Positions 44,865-54,225 of a stretch of DNA of 64,000 bases are shown one piece after another. How positions within the stretch are numbered: position 1 is the first letter of the stretch; the number at the start of each line of letters is the position of its first letter. A program made the translations under genes and the position numbers. This DNA is from Flavobacterium sp. MDT1-60 (GTDB taxonomy: Bacteria; Bacteroidota; Bacteroidia; Flavobacteriales; Flavobacteriaceae). The notes under the pieces were generated by a model. That model was not told the DNA's origin. It saw only the letters and a program-made list of their open reading frames with translations, and did not search any database. The stretch is from positions 310,001 through 374,000 of the forward strand of contig NZ_CP062159.1 in the NCBI RefSeq assembly GCF_014844035.1, given 5' to 3'.

Positions 44865-45197
44865 ATGATAACAATAGCCAGTCTTATCGTTTTTTTAGCT
44901 TTTTATACTTTGTATTATACATCAAAAAGAGCTGCTTTGTCTTATGATTTAGGTTTTGAAAAATGGATGAAAAACAATCCTAAACAAACTAAAATTACCG
45001 GGTTATTGCTTCTCTTATTAGCTTACTCTGTTTGGCTTTTCACACAGTCATTGTGTTGTGGCACTTTAATGTTTTTTATTCAGCTCATGACTATTGGCAG
45101 CTTAATTATCATTTTGAAACCATTAAAAAAAGTGAATAGCATCGCTCTTCTATTGTTATTTATAATTGTAGCATTATTAGAATTTTATTATTACTAA
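44865..45197 (+). CDS. DUF3325-like small membrane protein
   Basis: A 110-aa protein with four hydrophobic segments. Its start at 44865 (MITIASLIVFLAFYTLYYTSKR) is preferred because the GTG at 44844 lies in the arm of a hairpin. The length and pattern (ALSYDLGFEKWMKNNPKQ between helices 1 and 2) fit DUF3325, a family known next to TonB siderophore receptors and PepSY proteins. The role in iron uptake is suggested by context only. Confidence 0.6.
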   Translation: MITIASLIVFLAFYTLYYTSKRAALSYDLGFEKWMKNNPKQTKITGLLLLLLAYSVWLFTQSLCCGTLMFFIQLMTIGSLIIILKPLKKVNSIALLLLFIIVALLEFYYY

Positions 45198-45215
45198 TTT
45201 TTTCTTTACCAGTCT

Positions 45216-45518
45216 ATGCCAGCAAATCCAAAATATTTAACCCAATCAAAATGGCAACGCTTTGCCAAAATTACGGCTGCCATTCTGGGCGGCTATTTTG
45301 TTTCAGTCACTTTTCATCTCGCTCTTGCTTCCTGGTTTAACAGGGCAAATATCCTGATGACAATGGCTTTTAGTGGTTTCATCCTTTGGGTTGCTTTAAT
45401 GGTTGTCGCTTTTCTAGCAAAAAGCGGATGGAAAATTTGGGGTATTTATATACTTCTAACCTTAGTTTTTTCTCTTTTTATTTATTTGGGTCAAACCTAT
45501 AATCCAATGGCACAATAA
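45216..45518 (+). CDS. DUF3649-like small membrane protein
   Basis: The 100-aa protein starts with a basic segment (KYLTQSKWQRFAK) and holds three membrane helices (about 16-35, 42-66, 71-92). Context and pattern (ILGGYFVSVTFHLALASW) fit DUF3649, a neighbour of siderophore receptor and PepSY genes. The assignment rests on pattern and operon order. Confidence 0.6.
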   Translation: MPANPKYLTQSKWQRFAKITAAILGGYFVSVTFHLALASWFNRANILMTMAFSGFILWVALMVVAFLAKSGWKIWGIYILLTLVFSLFIYLGQTYNPMAQ

Positions 45519-45521
45519 CCT

Positions 45522-47081
45522 ATGAGCAATCGTAATTATAATATCTACTTTCATACACATACTGTTAGCGGAATCGTTATTAGTGTTGTGCTTTTTGTAA
45601 TTTTCTTTGCAGGATCTTTTTCTTTTTTTAGAGATGAAATCATCAATTGGGAAAGAAGTGAATCCTCTGCCATTACAAAAGAAATTCAATTAGATTACAA
45701 TACAGCCTTACAAAAACTAGACAAACAATATGTATTGCATGGAAGAAATATTACCATTTCTAAACCAAGCAATGAAAGAAGAGTTGCTATTTATATGGAG
45801 GGCACCAAAGATACTTTGGCCCCAGTCAAACAAAAAGAAGGATCCTTTTTTTATTTGGATACTAAAAATTTCAAAACCTTTACCTATGAAGAATCGTATT
45901 CTCTGGGTGAGTTTTTATACCGATTGCATTTTCTTGCTCAGGTTCCATATCCTGTAGGTTATTATCTTTCCGGATTTGTAGCTTTATTTTTCTTGTTTGC
46001 AATTGTTACCGGTGTTTTATTACACTGGAAAAAAATTGTTTCAAACTTTTATGTTTTCCGTCCAAAGGAAAAATTAAAAACATTGTGGACAGACGCTCAT
46101 ACCGCCTTAGGAATGATTGGTTTGCCTTTTCAGTTTGTATACGCTGTTACCGGAGCTTTTTTTATGATTAAACTTCTGATTGTAGCGCCTGCTGTAATGG
46201 CATTATATAAAGGTGATCAAAACAAATTATACAAAGAATTGGAATACACGGATCCTGATTATAAATTTGAAAATAAAAAGTTAGCAAATCCTTTTAACAT
46301 TGATCAATTGATTGCAAAAGCAAAAAGCAATTGGTCAGATTTTGAAATTACACGTGTTTTTATTCAGAATTATGGCGATGCAAATATGCATGTCTTAGTG
46401 GAAGGTGAAATACCTAATCATAAAAAATTTACCGGAGTTGGAAAAGTCGTTTACCGTCTTTCTGATGGAAAGGAGATTGCAAAGAAAAACCCTATTACGC
46501 AAAACAACTATTTAGATGTTGTAAAAAATGTTTTGTACCGAATTCATTACGGTGATTACGGTGGCTATTCTCTAAAAATAGTAAGTTTCATTTTAGGAAT
46601 TATCACTTGTTTTGTGATTATTTCAGGAGTCATGATTTGGTTGGTAGCAAGACAAAAAAACAATATGCCGGAAAAGAAAAGGCGTTTCAATGCAGCTGTT
46701 GTTCGTATTTATTTGGCAATCTGTCTAAGTATGTATCCAATCACAGCATTGGCATTTATCGTTACCAAAATATTTTATCCATTAACTCAGAATCATCTTT
46801 ATACCGTTTATTTTGTGGGCTGGCTGATACTTACGGTGTTTTTTATTCTTAAAAAGAATGATGCCTTTACCAATAAATTTTGTCTGATTTCAGGAAGTAT
46901 TTTAGGTTTTCTGATCCCGATCACAAATGGAATCGTTTCCGGAAAATGGTTCTGGACTTCGTTTATACAAAATAAAATTCAGGTTTTCTTTATAGATGTT
47001 TTCTGGATTGTTCTGGCCTCAATCTCACTTTATGTGGCTTATCATTTAAAAGCTAAAAAAGAGGCTGTTGCCGAAAAATAA
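45522..47081 (+). CDS. PepSY-associated membrane protein, putative ferrisiderophore reductase
   Basis: A 519-aa inner-membrane protein of the PepSY_TM family (PiuB/FoxB/FpvG-like). The N-terminal helix HTHTVSGIVISVVLFVIFFAGSF and the VTGVLLHWKK segment show the His pattern thought to hold heme in such reductases. A large periplasmic PepSY part lies at about 35-130 and another at about 225-320, followed by several C-terminal helices. It starts 3 nt after the DUF3649-like gene. The proposed role is reduction of ferric siderophore in the periplasm. Confidence 0.75.
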   Translation: MSNRNYNIYFHTHTVSGIVISVVLFVIFFAGSFSFFRDEIINWERSESSAITKEIQLDYNTALQKLDKQYVLHGRNITISKPSNERRVAIYMEGTKDTLAPVKQKEGSFFYLDTKNFKTFTYEESYSLGEFLYRLHFLAQVPYPVGYYLSGFVALFFLFAIVTGVLLHWKKIVSNFYVFRPKEKLKTLWTDAHTALGMIGLPFQFVYAVTGAFFMIKLLIVAPAVMALYKGDQNKLYKELEYTDPDYKFENKKLANPFNIDQLIAKAKSNWSDFEITRVFIQNYGDANMHVLVEGEIPNHKKFTGVGKVVYRLSDGKEIAKKNPITQNNYLDVVKNVLYRIHYGDYGGYSLKIVSFILGIITCFVIISGVMIWLVARQKNNMPEKKRRFNAAVVRIYLAICLSMYPITALAFIVTKIFYPLTQNHLYTVYFVGWLILTVFFILKKNDAFTNKFCLISGSILGFLIPITNGIVSGKWFWTSFIQNKIQVFFIDVFWIVLASISLYVAYHLKAKKEAVAEK

Positions 47082-47138
47082 TTGAAATAATTTGCCCCTA
47101 ATTGATTTAGCGTATACTTTTACGCTTTTATTCAAAAA

Positions 47139-48254
47139 ATGGGATTTAAAAAACAAGTACGTTTTCTGCATAAATGGCTCGGATTAATTTCCGGGCTTAT
47201 TGTTTTTATAATAAGTATTACCGGCTGTATCTTTTGTTTTCATGACGAAATAAAAGACATTACCAGAAAAGAATGGCGTTTTGTTGAACCTCAAAAAAAA
47301 TCCTTTTTGATGCCTTCAGTATTACAGCAAAAGGCAAAAGAAATACTTCCTAAAAATACAGCAAGCATGGTTTCTTATTACGGAAGAAATCGGTCTGCAA
47401 TTGTCTACACCTATTCAGATACCGAGAATTTATACCTCTATTTTAATCCGTACACAGGAAAATATTTAAAAACTGAAAATCCTGAAACTGATTTTTTTAT
47501 TATTGTTGAATACATTCATTTGTATTTACTCCTGCCCGATTATATTGGGAAACACATTATTGGTGGCGCAACCATAATCTTTATTTTGTTATTGATTTCA
47601 GGGATTATTCAATGGTGGCCGAAACGAAAACATGATATCAAAAGAAGCTTTACTGTTAAATGGTCTTCAAAATGGCGACGCGTAAATTATGACTGGCACA
47701 ATACATCTGGGTTCTATATTTCTATTACTGTACTTATCCTTGCTATAACCGGATTAACTTTTACATACGAATGGGTTGGACATGGTGTTTATAAAACATT
47801 CAATTTTGGCGGAGATAAAGCGTTAGAAACCAAAGCCCCAATAATCGACACGACAAAATTTAAAACCAATAGTATAACAGCAGTCGATCGCGCTTTTATT
47901 GAAACTGCAAAATTGCAGCCAAAAGCAGAAATGTTTTTTGTGTTGCTTCCGCAGAAAAAAGGCGACATTATTAGCACTGGGGCTTATCCACATACCTTAA
48001 GATATGATCATCAAAGCAATTATTATTTTCATCCGCTTGACGGAAAATTAATTCAGAGTAATCCTTATGATAAAAAGAGTTTGGGCCTGCAGGTTGTCGA
48101 AATGAATTACGGAATTCACACTGGTCAAATTCTGGATTTACCAGGAAAAATTATTGCATTTATAGTGAGTTTAATAGCAGCGGCATTACCAGTAACCGGT
48201 TTTGTGATTTGGTATGGAAGAAGAAAAAAAAGCCGTAAAAATTTAAAGGCATAA
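47139..48254 (+). CDS. Second PepSY-associated membrane protein
   Basis: A 371-aa member of the same PepSY_TM family: N-terminal helix KWLGLISGLIVFIISITGCIF, the periplasmic PepSY region (about 50-120), TIIFILLLISGIIQWWPKRK, the YDWHNTSGFYISITVLILAITGL helix with His, and a basic tail (GRRKKSRKNLKA). It lies 57 nt after the first PepSY gene and closes the iron uptake unit. A shared strong terminator follows. Two PepSY reductase-like genes in one operon suggest a division of labour or two substrates. Confidence 0.75.
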   Translation: MGFKKQVRFLHKWLGLISGLIVFIISITGCIFCFHDEIKDITRKEWRFVEPQKKSFLMPSVLQQKAKEILPKNTASMVSYYGRNRSAIVYTYSDTENLYLYFNPYTGKYLKTENPETDFFIIVEYIHLYLLLPDYIGKHIIGGATIIFILLLISGIIQWWPKRKHDIKRSFTVKWSSKWRRVNYDWHNTSGFYISITVLILAITGLTFTYEWVGHGVYKTFNFGGDKALETKAPIIDTTKFKTNSITAVDRAFIETAKLQPKAEMFFVLLPQKKGDIISTGAYPHTLRYDHQSNYYFHPLDGKLIQSNPYDKKSLGLQVVEMNYGIHTGQILDLPGKIIAFIVSLIAAALPVTGFVIWYGRRKKSRKNLKA

Positions 48255-48258
48255 AAAA

Positions 48259-48290
48259 AACCGTCTCGTTAAAAAACGAGACGGTTCTTA
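48259..48290. terminator. Bidirectional terminator between convergent genes
   Basis: AACCGTCTCGTT (48259-48270) is the exact reverse complement of AACGAGACGGTT (48275-48286), loop of four. The A8 before it gives a T tract for the minus-strand gene at 48310. Confidence 0.9.
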
Positions 48291-48309
48291 AAATATCTTT
48301 GAAATTACT

Positions 48310-48657
48310 TTAGTTTCTATCCGCTAAAGCATTTTTCTGTAAGTTTTTAACTGAGCTAACTTTGCTATTTTCATAAGCAACTTCGCATAGACTATTTTCA
48401 TTAAAGAAAATCCATTTTCCAGTTTTCAATCCGTCTGTGTATTCTCCCACGGCAACTTTATTTCCTTTTTCATCATACGATACCCAAACGCCATCCAGTT
48501 TACCATCCTTAAAGAAACCTTCTTGTTGTACTTTACCATTTTCAAAGTAATAAGTAGCTTTTACTTTATTTCCAACAGCTTCTAATTCTGGTTTTACCTC
48601 TTGTGCAACTAAAATTCCAGAGAACATCATTGCAACTAAAATCACACATTTTTTCAT
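48310..48657 (-). CDS. Exported MORN/YwqK-like protein
   Basis: The 115-aa protein has a signal peptide (about 1-19, MKKCVILVAMMFSGILVAQ) and three MORN-like repeats (YYFENGKVQQEGFFKDGKLDG, WVSYDEKGNKVAVGEYTDG, KTGKWIFFNENS). Many annotations call such proteins 'YwqK toxin-antitoxin' members, but there is no toxin partner here. The start at 48657 begins the signal peptide; the upstream frame adds 15 non-signal residues. It is probably a periplasmic or surface repeat protein of unknown function. Confidence 0.7.
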   Translation of the reverse strand: MKKCVILVAMMFSGILVAQEVKPELEAVGNKVKATYYFENGKVQQEGFFKDGKLDGVWVSYDEKGNKVAVGEYTDGLKTGKWIFFNENSLCEVAYENSKVSSVKNLQKNALADRN

Positions 48658-48786
48658 ATCTTTAGGTATTAATGTTATCAAATTGTTATCAAATATAATC
48701 AATAGTTTACATTAAACAAACTTTTACTTAACAATTTGGTAACATTGAATGAAAATTTAACATTGGAAATTAACCAGATACAAAAA

Positions 48787-48810
48787 AAACCAACGCTAAA
48801 GCATTGGTTT
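48787..48810 (-). terminator. Terminator after the TlpA-like gene
   Basis: AAACCAACGC (48787-48796) pairs with GCATTGGTTT (48801-48810), one mismatch. Read on the minus strand it is followed by eight T's, so it terminates the gene at 48868. Confidence 0.75.
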
Positions 48811-48867
48811 TACTGGGGTTTTATAAAAAATATAAATTTACGATATCGTTATAATTTCATACAAAAA

Positions 48868-49866
48868 TTAGTTCAATAATGCATCTAACTGCTGCTGAAG
48901 CTCTGGGGAGGAAGGTCTTGCGGCATCAGCACTTACAATATTACCTTTTGGATCAATTAGAATAAATCTTGGAATTCCAGTAACGTTATAACTCGTTACA
49001 AAAGCAGATTTCCATTCATTATCAGACAAAAGCTGAATACCTCCAAGTTGTTTGTCCGTTACAAATTTTTTCCATTTGTCATGATCTTTTGGAGTATCAA
49101 CAGAAACACTTACAAATTCAATATTTTTCCCATGATATTTTTCTTCAATTTTTTGAAGATACGGAATCTCAGCTCTGCAAGGCCCGCACCAGGTCGCCCA
49201 AAGGTCGATGTAAACATACTTTCCTTTTAAGTCTGAAAGTTTTGTTTTTCCACCTTTATGATTTTCATAATCAAAATCAGCTGATGGCGTGTTATTCATT
49301 TTTGCCATTTCCACTGCTTTCTGACGAAGTTGTGAGATATAAGCAATTGCATCAGTTCCATTTTCAGTTTCGATCTTTACAAACTCGGGATCCAATTTCT
49401 TATTATTCAATCGTCCTGCATCAGCTGCTCTTTTAGCCTCTATTAATTTATTAAAAGTCTCATCATTTACATTTGCGATACTACCCTCATAAAGTTTTTC
49501 ATCAGCTAAAATTCGCTGCGCCAAAATATTGTTTTCTAAACTTCCCTTACCAGTATATACAATAGATTCATCAAACTGCTTTGCATCCATTTTCAATTTG
49601 ATGTCATACCCATTCTTCAGAAATAATTCAGTCGTTTCTACTCCATCTGACAAACGGCTTCTACCACCATCAACCATTAAAGTATCTTTAAAAATACCTT
49701 TTTGATTAACATTAATTGTTTTTACAATTTTTCCATTGTTGATAATCTTAATAACATCACCATTTCTATTGGCGATATTAGCTTCAAAAGTGACATATTT
49801 TTTAGATTGTCCAACGACATTTAATGTGCTGAAAAGAACCAAACCGGCAATAAAAAGTTTCTTCAT
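48868..49866 (-). CDS. TlpA-like thiol-disulfide oxidoreductase
   Basis: The 332-aa exported protein has a signal peptide (about 1-20), an N-terminal beta-rich domain of the DUF4369 type (about 25-105), a helical linker (about 110-190) and a thioredoxin domain (about 195-330) with the redox motif WATWCGPC (Cys227, Cys230) and the cis-Pro segment GIPRFILIDPKG. It probably reduces disulfides in the periplasm. Bacteroidota have many such fusions, often in lipoprotein-like form; here no lipobox is seen. Confidence 0.88.
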   Translation of the reverse strand: MKKLFIAGLVLFSTLNVVGQSKKYVTFEANIANRNGDVIKIINNGKIVKTINVNQKGIFKDTLMVDGGRSRLSDGVETTELFLKNGYDIKLKMDAKQFDESIVYTGKGSLENNILAQRILADEKLYEGSIANVNDETFNKLIEAKRAADAGRLNNKKLDPEFVKIETENGTDAIAYISQLRQKAVEMAKMNNTPSADFDYENHKGGKTKLSDLKGKYVYIDLWATWCGPCRAEIPYLQKIEEKYHGKNIEFVSVSVDTPKDHDKWKKFVTDKQLGGIQLLSDNEWKSAFVTSYNVTGIPRFILIDPKGNIVSADAARPSSPELQQQLDALLN

Positions 49867-49997
49867 ATATATTAAGATTTGTTTTTAGTTATTCAAATCT
49901 AAAGAAATAACAACTTCAAATTTTATCAATTAACAAAATATTTCAAATTAATGAGTATCAAGTAGAACATTAAATGGTATAATTTGAATTTTGTGTT

Positions 49998-50005
49998 TAC
50001 TTTTG
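49998..50005 (+). promoter_or_regulatory. Candidate -7 element of aspS
   Basis: TACTTTTG matches TAnnTTTG and lies 19 nt before the start codon at 50024. The -33 TTG is not in the expected place. Confidence 0.4.
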
Positions 50006-50023
50006 CAGTCTAAAATTTTGATC

Positions 50024-51775
50024 ATGTATAGAAGTCATAATTGCGGCGAGTTAAACGCCTCAAATATTAATACGGAAGTTACACTAGCGGGTTGGGTGCA
50101 AAAATCACGCGATAAAGGATTTATGAATTGGGTTGATTTACGTGACCGTTACGGAATTACACAACTTATTTTCGACGAAAGTCGTAGCGATAAAACTGTT
50201 TTTGAATTAGCAAAAACGCTTGGTCGTGAATTTGTAATTCAGGTAAAAGGAACTGTTATTGAGCGTGAAGCCAAAAACAAAAATATTCCAACTGGCGATA
50301 TCGAAATTTTAGTTTCTGAATTAAACATTTTAAATGCAGCCTTAACACCTCCATTTACAATCGAGGATGAAACAGATGGTGGAGAAGATATCAGAATGAA
50401 ATACCGTTATTTAGATATCAGAAGAAATCCTGTAAAAAACAGTTTGCTTTTCCGTCATAAAGTAGCGATGGAAGTTCGTAAATATTTATCTGATTTAGAT
50501 TTCTGCGAAGTTGAAACTCCTTATTTAATCAAATCAACTCCGGAAGGAGCAAGAGATTTCGTTGTACCAAGCCGTATGAACGAAGGACAATTTTATGCAT
50601 TGCCACAATCCCCACAAACTTTCAAACAGTTGTTGATGGTAGGCGGAATGGATAAATATTTTCAAATTGTAAAATGTTTCCGTGATGAAGATTTGCGTGC
50701 AGACCGTCAGCCTGAGTTTACACAAATCGATTGCGAAATGGCATTTGTAGAGCAAGAAGATATTTTGAATGTTTTTGAAGGATTAACAAGACATTTATTG
50801 AAAGAAATTAAAGGTATTGAAGTAGATAAATTCCCAAGAATTACCTACGATTATGCCATGAAAACATACGGAAATGACAAACCGGACATTCGTTTTGGGA
50901 TGGAGTTTGGTGAGTTAAACGAATTTGCTCAGCATAAAGATTTTCCGGTATTTAATGCAGCAGAATTGGTAGTTGGGATTGCAGTTCCAGGAGCAGGAAA
51001 TTATACTCGTAAAGAAATTGACGGGTTAATTGACTGGGTAAAACGTCCTCAGGTTGGAGCATCAGGAATGGTGTATGCAAAATGCAATGACGACGGAACT
51101 TTCAAATCATCTGTAGATAAATTTTACGATCAGGACGATTTAGGACAATGGGCAAAAATTACAGGAGCAAAACCTGGTGATATGATTTTTGTACTTTCGG
51201 GACCAGCTGATAAAACACGTGGGCAACTTTCAGCGCTTCGTATGGAATTGGCCACTCGTTTAGGATTGCGTAAACCAGAAGAATTTGCTCCATTATGGGT
51301 TGTAGATTTCCCATTACTAGAGTTAGATGAAGAAAGCGGACGTTACCATGCAATGCACCACCCGTTCACTTCTCCAAAACCAGAAGACATGCATTTATTA
51401 GAAACGCAGCCAGGAAAAGTGCGTGCCAATGCTTATGATATGGTTTTAAACGGAAATGAAATTGGCGGAGGATCGATTCGTATTCACGATAAAGCTACGC
51501 AACAATTAATGTTTAAATATTTAGGATTTACTGAAGAAGAAGCAAAAGCACAATTTGGTTTCTTAATGGACGCTTTTCAATTTGGAGCACCCCCACACGG
51601 AGGATTGGCATTTGGTTTGGACAGACTTGTTGCTATTTTAGGAGGCCAGGAAACGATTAGAGATTTTATTGCTTTCCCAAAAAACAATTCAGGTCGTGAT
51701 GTTATGATTGATGCACCTGCAACAATTGATGATTCTCAATTAAAAGAATTACATATTAAAGTTGATATCGTATAA
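50024..51775 (+). CDS. aspS: Aspartyl-tRNA synthetase
   Basis: The 583-aa class II synthetase of the bacterial type has an OB-fold anticodon-binding domain (1-105), a catalytic domain with motif 2 ([18 protein letters not shown]) and motif 3 ([13 protein letters not shown] near 530) and the inserted GAD domain (about 285-415). The start at 50024 ([13 protein letters not shown]) follows the promoter box at 49998, so the frame start at 49991 is not used. A terminator hairpin follows at 51798-51832. Confidence 0.96.
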   Translation: MYRSHNCGELNASNINTEVTLAGWVQKSRDKGFMNWVDLRDRYGITQLIFDESRSDKTVFELAKTLGREFVIQVKGTVIEREAKNKNIPTGDIEILVSELNILNAALTPPFTIEDETDGGEDIRMKYRYLDIRRNPVKNSLLFRHKVAMEVRKYLSDLDFCEVETPYLIKSTPEGARDFVVPSRMNEGQFYALPQSPQTFKQLLMVGGMDKYFQIVKCFRDEDLRADRQPEFTQIDCEMAFVEQEDILNVFEGLTRHLLKEIKGIEVDKFPRITYDYAMKTYGNDKPDIRFGMEFGELNEFAQHKDFPVFNAAELVVGIAVPGAGNYTRKEIDGLIDWVKRPQVGASGMVYAKCNDDGTFKSSVDKFYDQDDLGQWAKITGAKPGDMIFVLSGPADKTRGQLSALRMELATRLGLRKPEEFAPLWVVDFPLLELDEESGRYHAMHHPFTSPKPEDMHLLETQPGKVRANAYDMVLNGNEIGGGSIRIHDKATQQLMFKYLGFTEEEAKAQFGFLMDAFQFGAPPHGGLAFGLDRLVAILGGQETIRDFIAFPKNNSGRDVMIDAPATIDDSQLKELHIKVDIV

Positions 51776-51797
51776 ATTCTTAGATTTTTTTAAATAC

Positions 51798-51833
51798 AAA
51801 ACTGCAATTATTTTTTAGTTGCAGTTTTTTTTT
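51798..51833 (+). terminator. Terminator after aspS
   Basis: AAAACTGCAA (51798-51807) pairs with TTGCAGTTTT (51819-51828), followed by further T's. The remaining gap to 52145 is AT-rich and holds a candidate promoter for the cold-shock gene and nothing else that I can support. Confidence 0.8.
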
Positions 51834-52108
51834 ATTCCTCCTTTTTTGATTTGTTCTAAATTCTTAAAAAAGACACCAAACAAGAGTCTCCACAATAATT
51901 AATTCTAAATTATTAAACAAATTACAATAATTGTCAAAATGACCTTAATATGAGGTTGTTTTTTCTTAGTTCTATTCTTACAATTAATGATTCTCAATTA
52001 AAGTACTTTTGTACATGATTTGATGCAATATAAATAGCGAAAACACTGTGAATCAATAATTTTTATAAAAAATTAACACCTTATTGTCTTTTGTATGAAT
52101 TTATATCT

Positions 52109-52116
52109 TACATTTG
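52109..52116 (+). promoter_or_regulatory. Candidate promoter of the cold-shock gene
   Basis: TACATTTG fits TAnnTTTG. TTG occurs at 52084-52086 and 52091-52093, with spacers of 22 and 15 nt, just outside the usual 17-20. The box lies 30 nt before the start. Confidence 0.5.
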
Positions 52117-52145
52117 CTTCATTATAAATTATTATTACAATTACA

Positions 52146-52340
52146 ATGCGTACAGGTACAGTAAAATTTTTCAATGAATCTAAAGGTTATGGATTCATTA
52201 CAGACGAAGAAACAGGAAAAGATATCTTCGTTCACGCTTCAGGAATTAACGCGGAAGAATTACGCGAAGGTGACCGTGTAAGCTATGAAGAAGAAGAAGG
52301 AAGAAAAGGGAAAGTTGCTGCTAAAGTAGCAGTAATCTAA
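52146..52340 (+). CDS. Cold-shock domain protein
   Basis: A 64-aa single-domain CSD protein with the RNA-binding motifs KGYGFIT (RNP1) and DIFVHAS (RNP2). The length is usual for bacterial CspA-type proteins. It binds single-stranded RNA or DNA and acts as an RNA chaperone. It stands alone, with its own candidate promoter and terminator. Confidence 0.95.
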   Translation: MRTGTVKFFNESKGYGFITDEETGKDIFVHASGINAEELREGDRVSYEEEEGRKGKVAAKVAVI

Positions 52341-52381
52341 GAAAAATATAGCAATTTATTTTTTTTGCCTCTGAATGGTTT

Positions 52382-52417
52382 AAAAACGTTTCGATTTATT
52401 TCGAAGCGTTTTTTTTT
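52382..52417 (+). terminator. Terminator after the cold-shock gene
   Basis: AAAACGTTTCGA pairs with TCGAAGCGTTTT (12 bp with one G-T wobble), followed by a T9 tract. Confidence 0.85.
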
Positions 52418-52519
52418 GTTCAAATCTTAAAAAAAACATAAAAAAGGATGCTGTTATTTATAATCAATAAAAATTACAAATAATCACCCTTTTGCAATAC
52501 ACTTAAATCCTTTTTTAGC

Positions 52520-52550
52520 TTGTGATTTACAGAGTTGAAAGTTATCTTTG
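52520..52550 (+). promoter_or_regulatory. Promoter of the nuo operon
   Basis: TTG at 52520-52522, spacer of 20 nt, and TATCTTTG at 52543-52550: a full match to the Bacteroidota TTG-N17-20-TAnnTTTG promoter. It lies inside the longer frame at 52535, so the nuoA start must be 52583, 32 nt downstream of the box. Confidence 0.85.
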
Positions 52551-52582
52551 TGGCTTATTCTTTAAGTAAAAAACCTAAGTTT

Positions 52583-52948
52583 ATGCAATCTGATCAATAC
52601 AGTTACATTCCTATTTTAATGCAGTTCATTTTAGCTGTTGGTTTTGTGGTAGGAACAATCATTATTTCTGGAAAATTAGGACCAAAAAGAACCTCAGAAG
52701 TTAAAGACAAAAACTTCGAGTGTGGTATCGAATCTGTTGGTAATGCCCGTATTCCCTTTTCAGTAAAATACTTTCTGGTAGCTATTTTGTTCGTGTTGTT
52801 TGATGTGGAGGTTATTTTCCTTTATCCTTGGGCTGTAAACTTTAAAGAATTAGGAATGGAAGGAATGCTGAAAATGATTGTTTTCATGGCACTTCTTTTA
52901 GTTGGTTTCTTTTATATCATCAAAAAGAAAGCTTTAGACTGGGAATAA
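52583..52948 (+). CDS. nuoA: NADH-quinone oxidoreductase subunit A
   Basis: The 121-aa membrane subunit of complex I carries three helices and the conserved FECGIESVGNARIPFSVKYFLVAILFVLFDVE segment that includes the loop Cys near the quinone site (here as residues about 45-75). The start at 52583 is set by the promoter at 52520-52550. It opens the nuo operon. Confidence 0.93.
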   Translation: MQSDQYSYIPILMQFILAVGFVVGTIIISGKLGPKRTSEVKDKNFECGIESVGNARIPFSVKYFLVAILFVLFDVEVIFLYPWAVNFKELGMEGMLKMIVFMALLLVGFFYIIKKKALDWE

Positions 52949-52951
52949 TAC

Positions 52952-53121
52952 GATTTTAGATTTTAAATTAATGATTTTAGATTTAAGAATTAGCTGATGT
53001 CTGAACTTAAATAAAAACATAAATTTAAAATTTGATTTCCTTGAATTAATATACTGATTTAAAAAAATTGATTTTAACTTTTAAGATTTCCCCAAATCTA
53101 AAATCTAAAATCAGAAATCTA
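52952..53121. repeat. Heptameric inverted repeat in the nuo operon (nuoA-nuoB gap)
   Basis: On the left, units of AGATTTT/TTTAGAT (52952-52984); on the right, four tandem units of AAATCTA, AAATCTA, AAATCAG, AAATCTA (53094-53121). The left is the complement of the right, so the 180-nt gap can fold as a long imperfect hairpin. The right end lies 7 nt before the nuoB start. Confidence 0.7.
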
Positions 53122-53128
53122 AAATAAA

Positions 53129-53677
53129 ATGAGCGATTCAAATGTAAATATGGTTGCGCCGCCGGAAGGAGTTGTAGGAGAAGGTTTCTTCGCTACAAAA
53201 CTAAATGACGTTGTAGGTTTAGCAAGAGCCAATTCATTATGGCCATTGCCTTTTGCAACTTCATGCTGTGGTATCGAATTTATGGCTACAATGGCTTCAC
53301 ATTATGATTTAGCACGATTTGGTTCTGAGCGTGTGAGCTTCTCTCCTCGTCAGGCAGATATGTTAATGGTAATGGGAACTATTTCTAAAAAAATGGCGCC
53401 TATTTTAAGACAGGTTTACGAACAAATGGCTGAACCTCGTTGGGTAATTGCCGTTGGAGCATGTGCTTCATCAGGTGGAATCTTCGATACTTATTCTGTT
53501 TTACAAGGAATTGATAAAGTAATTCCGGTTGACGTTTACGTTCCGGGATGCCCGCCAAGACCAGAACAAATTGTTGATGGAGTAATGAAACTTCAGGAGT
53601 TGGTAAGAAGCGAATCTGTTAGACGCAGAAGTTCTCCAGAATACCAAGAATTACTAGCTTCATATAATATTTCATAA
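53129..53677 (+). CDS. nuoB: NADH-quinone oxidoreductase subunit B
   Basis: The 182-aa peripheral arm subunit holds the terminal [4Fe-4S] cluster N2. The four ligand cysteines are visible: the pair Cys46-Cys47 (SCCGIEF), Cys112 (GACASSGG) and Cys141 (VPGCPPRPE). The length is usual. nuoC starts 2 nt downstream. Confidence 0.96.
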   Translation: MSDSNVNMVAPPEGVVGEGFFATKLNDVVGLARANSLWPLPFATSCCGIEFMATMASHYDLARFGSERVSFSPRQADMLMVMGTISKKMAPILRQVYEQMAEPRWVIAVGACASSGGIFDTYSVLQGIDKVIPVDVYVPGCPPRPEQIVDGVMKLQELVRSESVRRRSSPEYQELLASYNIS

Positions 53678-53678
53678 G

Positions 53679-54200
53679 ATGGCCTTAGAAAATACCCTTA
53701 TTCAGGATAAACTTGCAGAAACATTTGATTCAAGTGTTTTTAACTTTCACCAAGAAAGAGATATTTTTTCAATAGAAACAACAGCTGACAAAATCACTGC
53801 TTTAATTCTTTTCTTGAAAAACGATTCTGATTTACGCTTTCACTTTTTAACCGATTTATGCGGTATCCATTATCCGGACAACGAAACAGATCATCAATTC
53901 GCGATAGTATATCACTTACACAACTGGTACGAAAACAAACGTATTAGAATTAAAGTATATTTAAGCGGCGAAAAACCAGAGATAAAATCAATCTCAAATA
54001 TTTTCCTGAGTTCAAACTGGATGGAAAGAGAAACATACGATTTCTTCGGGATTAACTTTATTGGGCATCCGCAATTGAAACGTATTTTGAATATGGACGA
54101 AATGATCTCTTTCCCAATGCGAAAAGAATTCCCAATGGAAGACAGCGGAAGAACGGATAAGGACGACAGATTCTTTGGAAGAACAACAACAAATTGCTAA
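53679..54200 (+). CDS. nuoC: NADH-quinone oxidoreductase subunit C
   Basis: The 173-aa 30-kDa subunit has the family block ERETYDFFGINFIGHPQLKRILNMDE and the end of the type PMRKEFPMEDSGRTDKDDRF. It is separate from nuoD, not fused as in E. coli. Translation is linked to nuoB (1-nt gap). Confidence 0.93.
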   Translation: MALENTLIQDKLAETFDSSVFNFHQERDIFSIETTADKITALILFLKNDSDLRFHFLTDLCGIHYPDNETDHQFAIVYHLHNWYENKRIRIKVYLSGEKPEIKSISNIFLSSNWMERETYDFFGINFIGHPQLKRILNMDEMISFPMRKEFPMEDSGRTDKDDRFFGRTTTNC

Positions 54201-54225
54201 AAAATAAATAATTCAACATTATAAA

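Noticed and set aside
48310..48657. Annotation of the YwqK-like gene as part of a toxin-antitoxin system.
   Set aside because: It is exported, made of MORN-like repeats, and has no toxin partner in the neighbourhood.
51834..52080. AT-rich gap searched for a small RNA or riboswitch upstream of the cold-shock gene.
   Set aside because: No stable fold, conserved element or ORF could be supported by eye.
52535..52582. Upstream extension of nuoA.
   Set aside because: It overlaps the -7 box of the promoter at 52520-52550.
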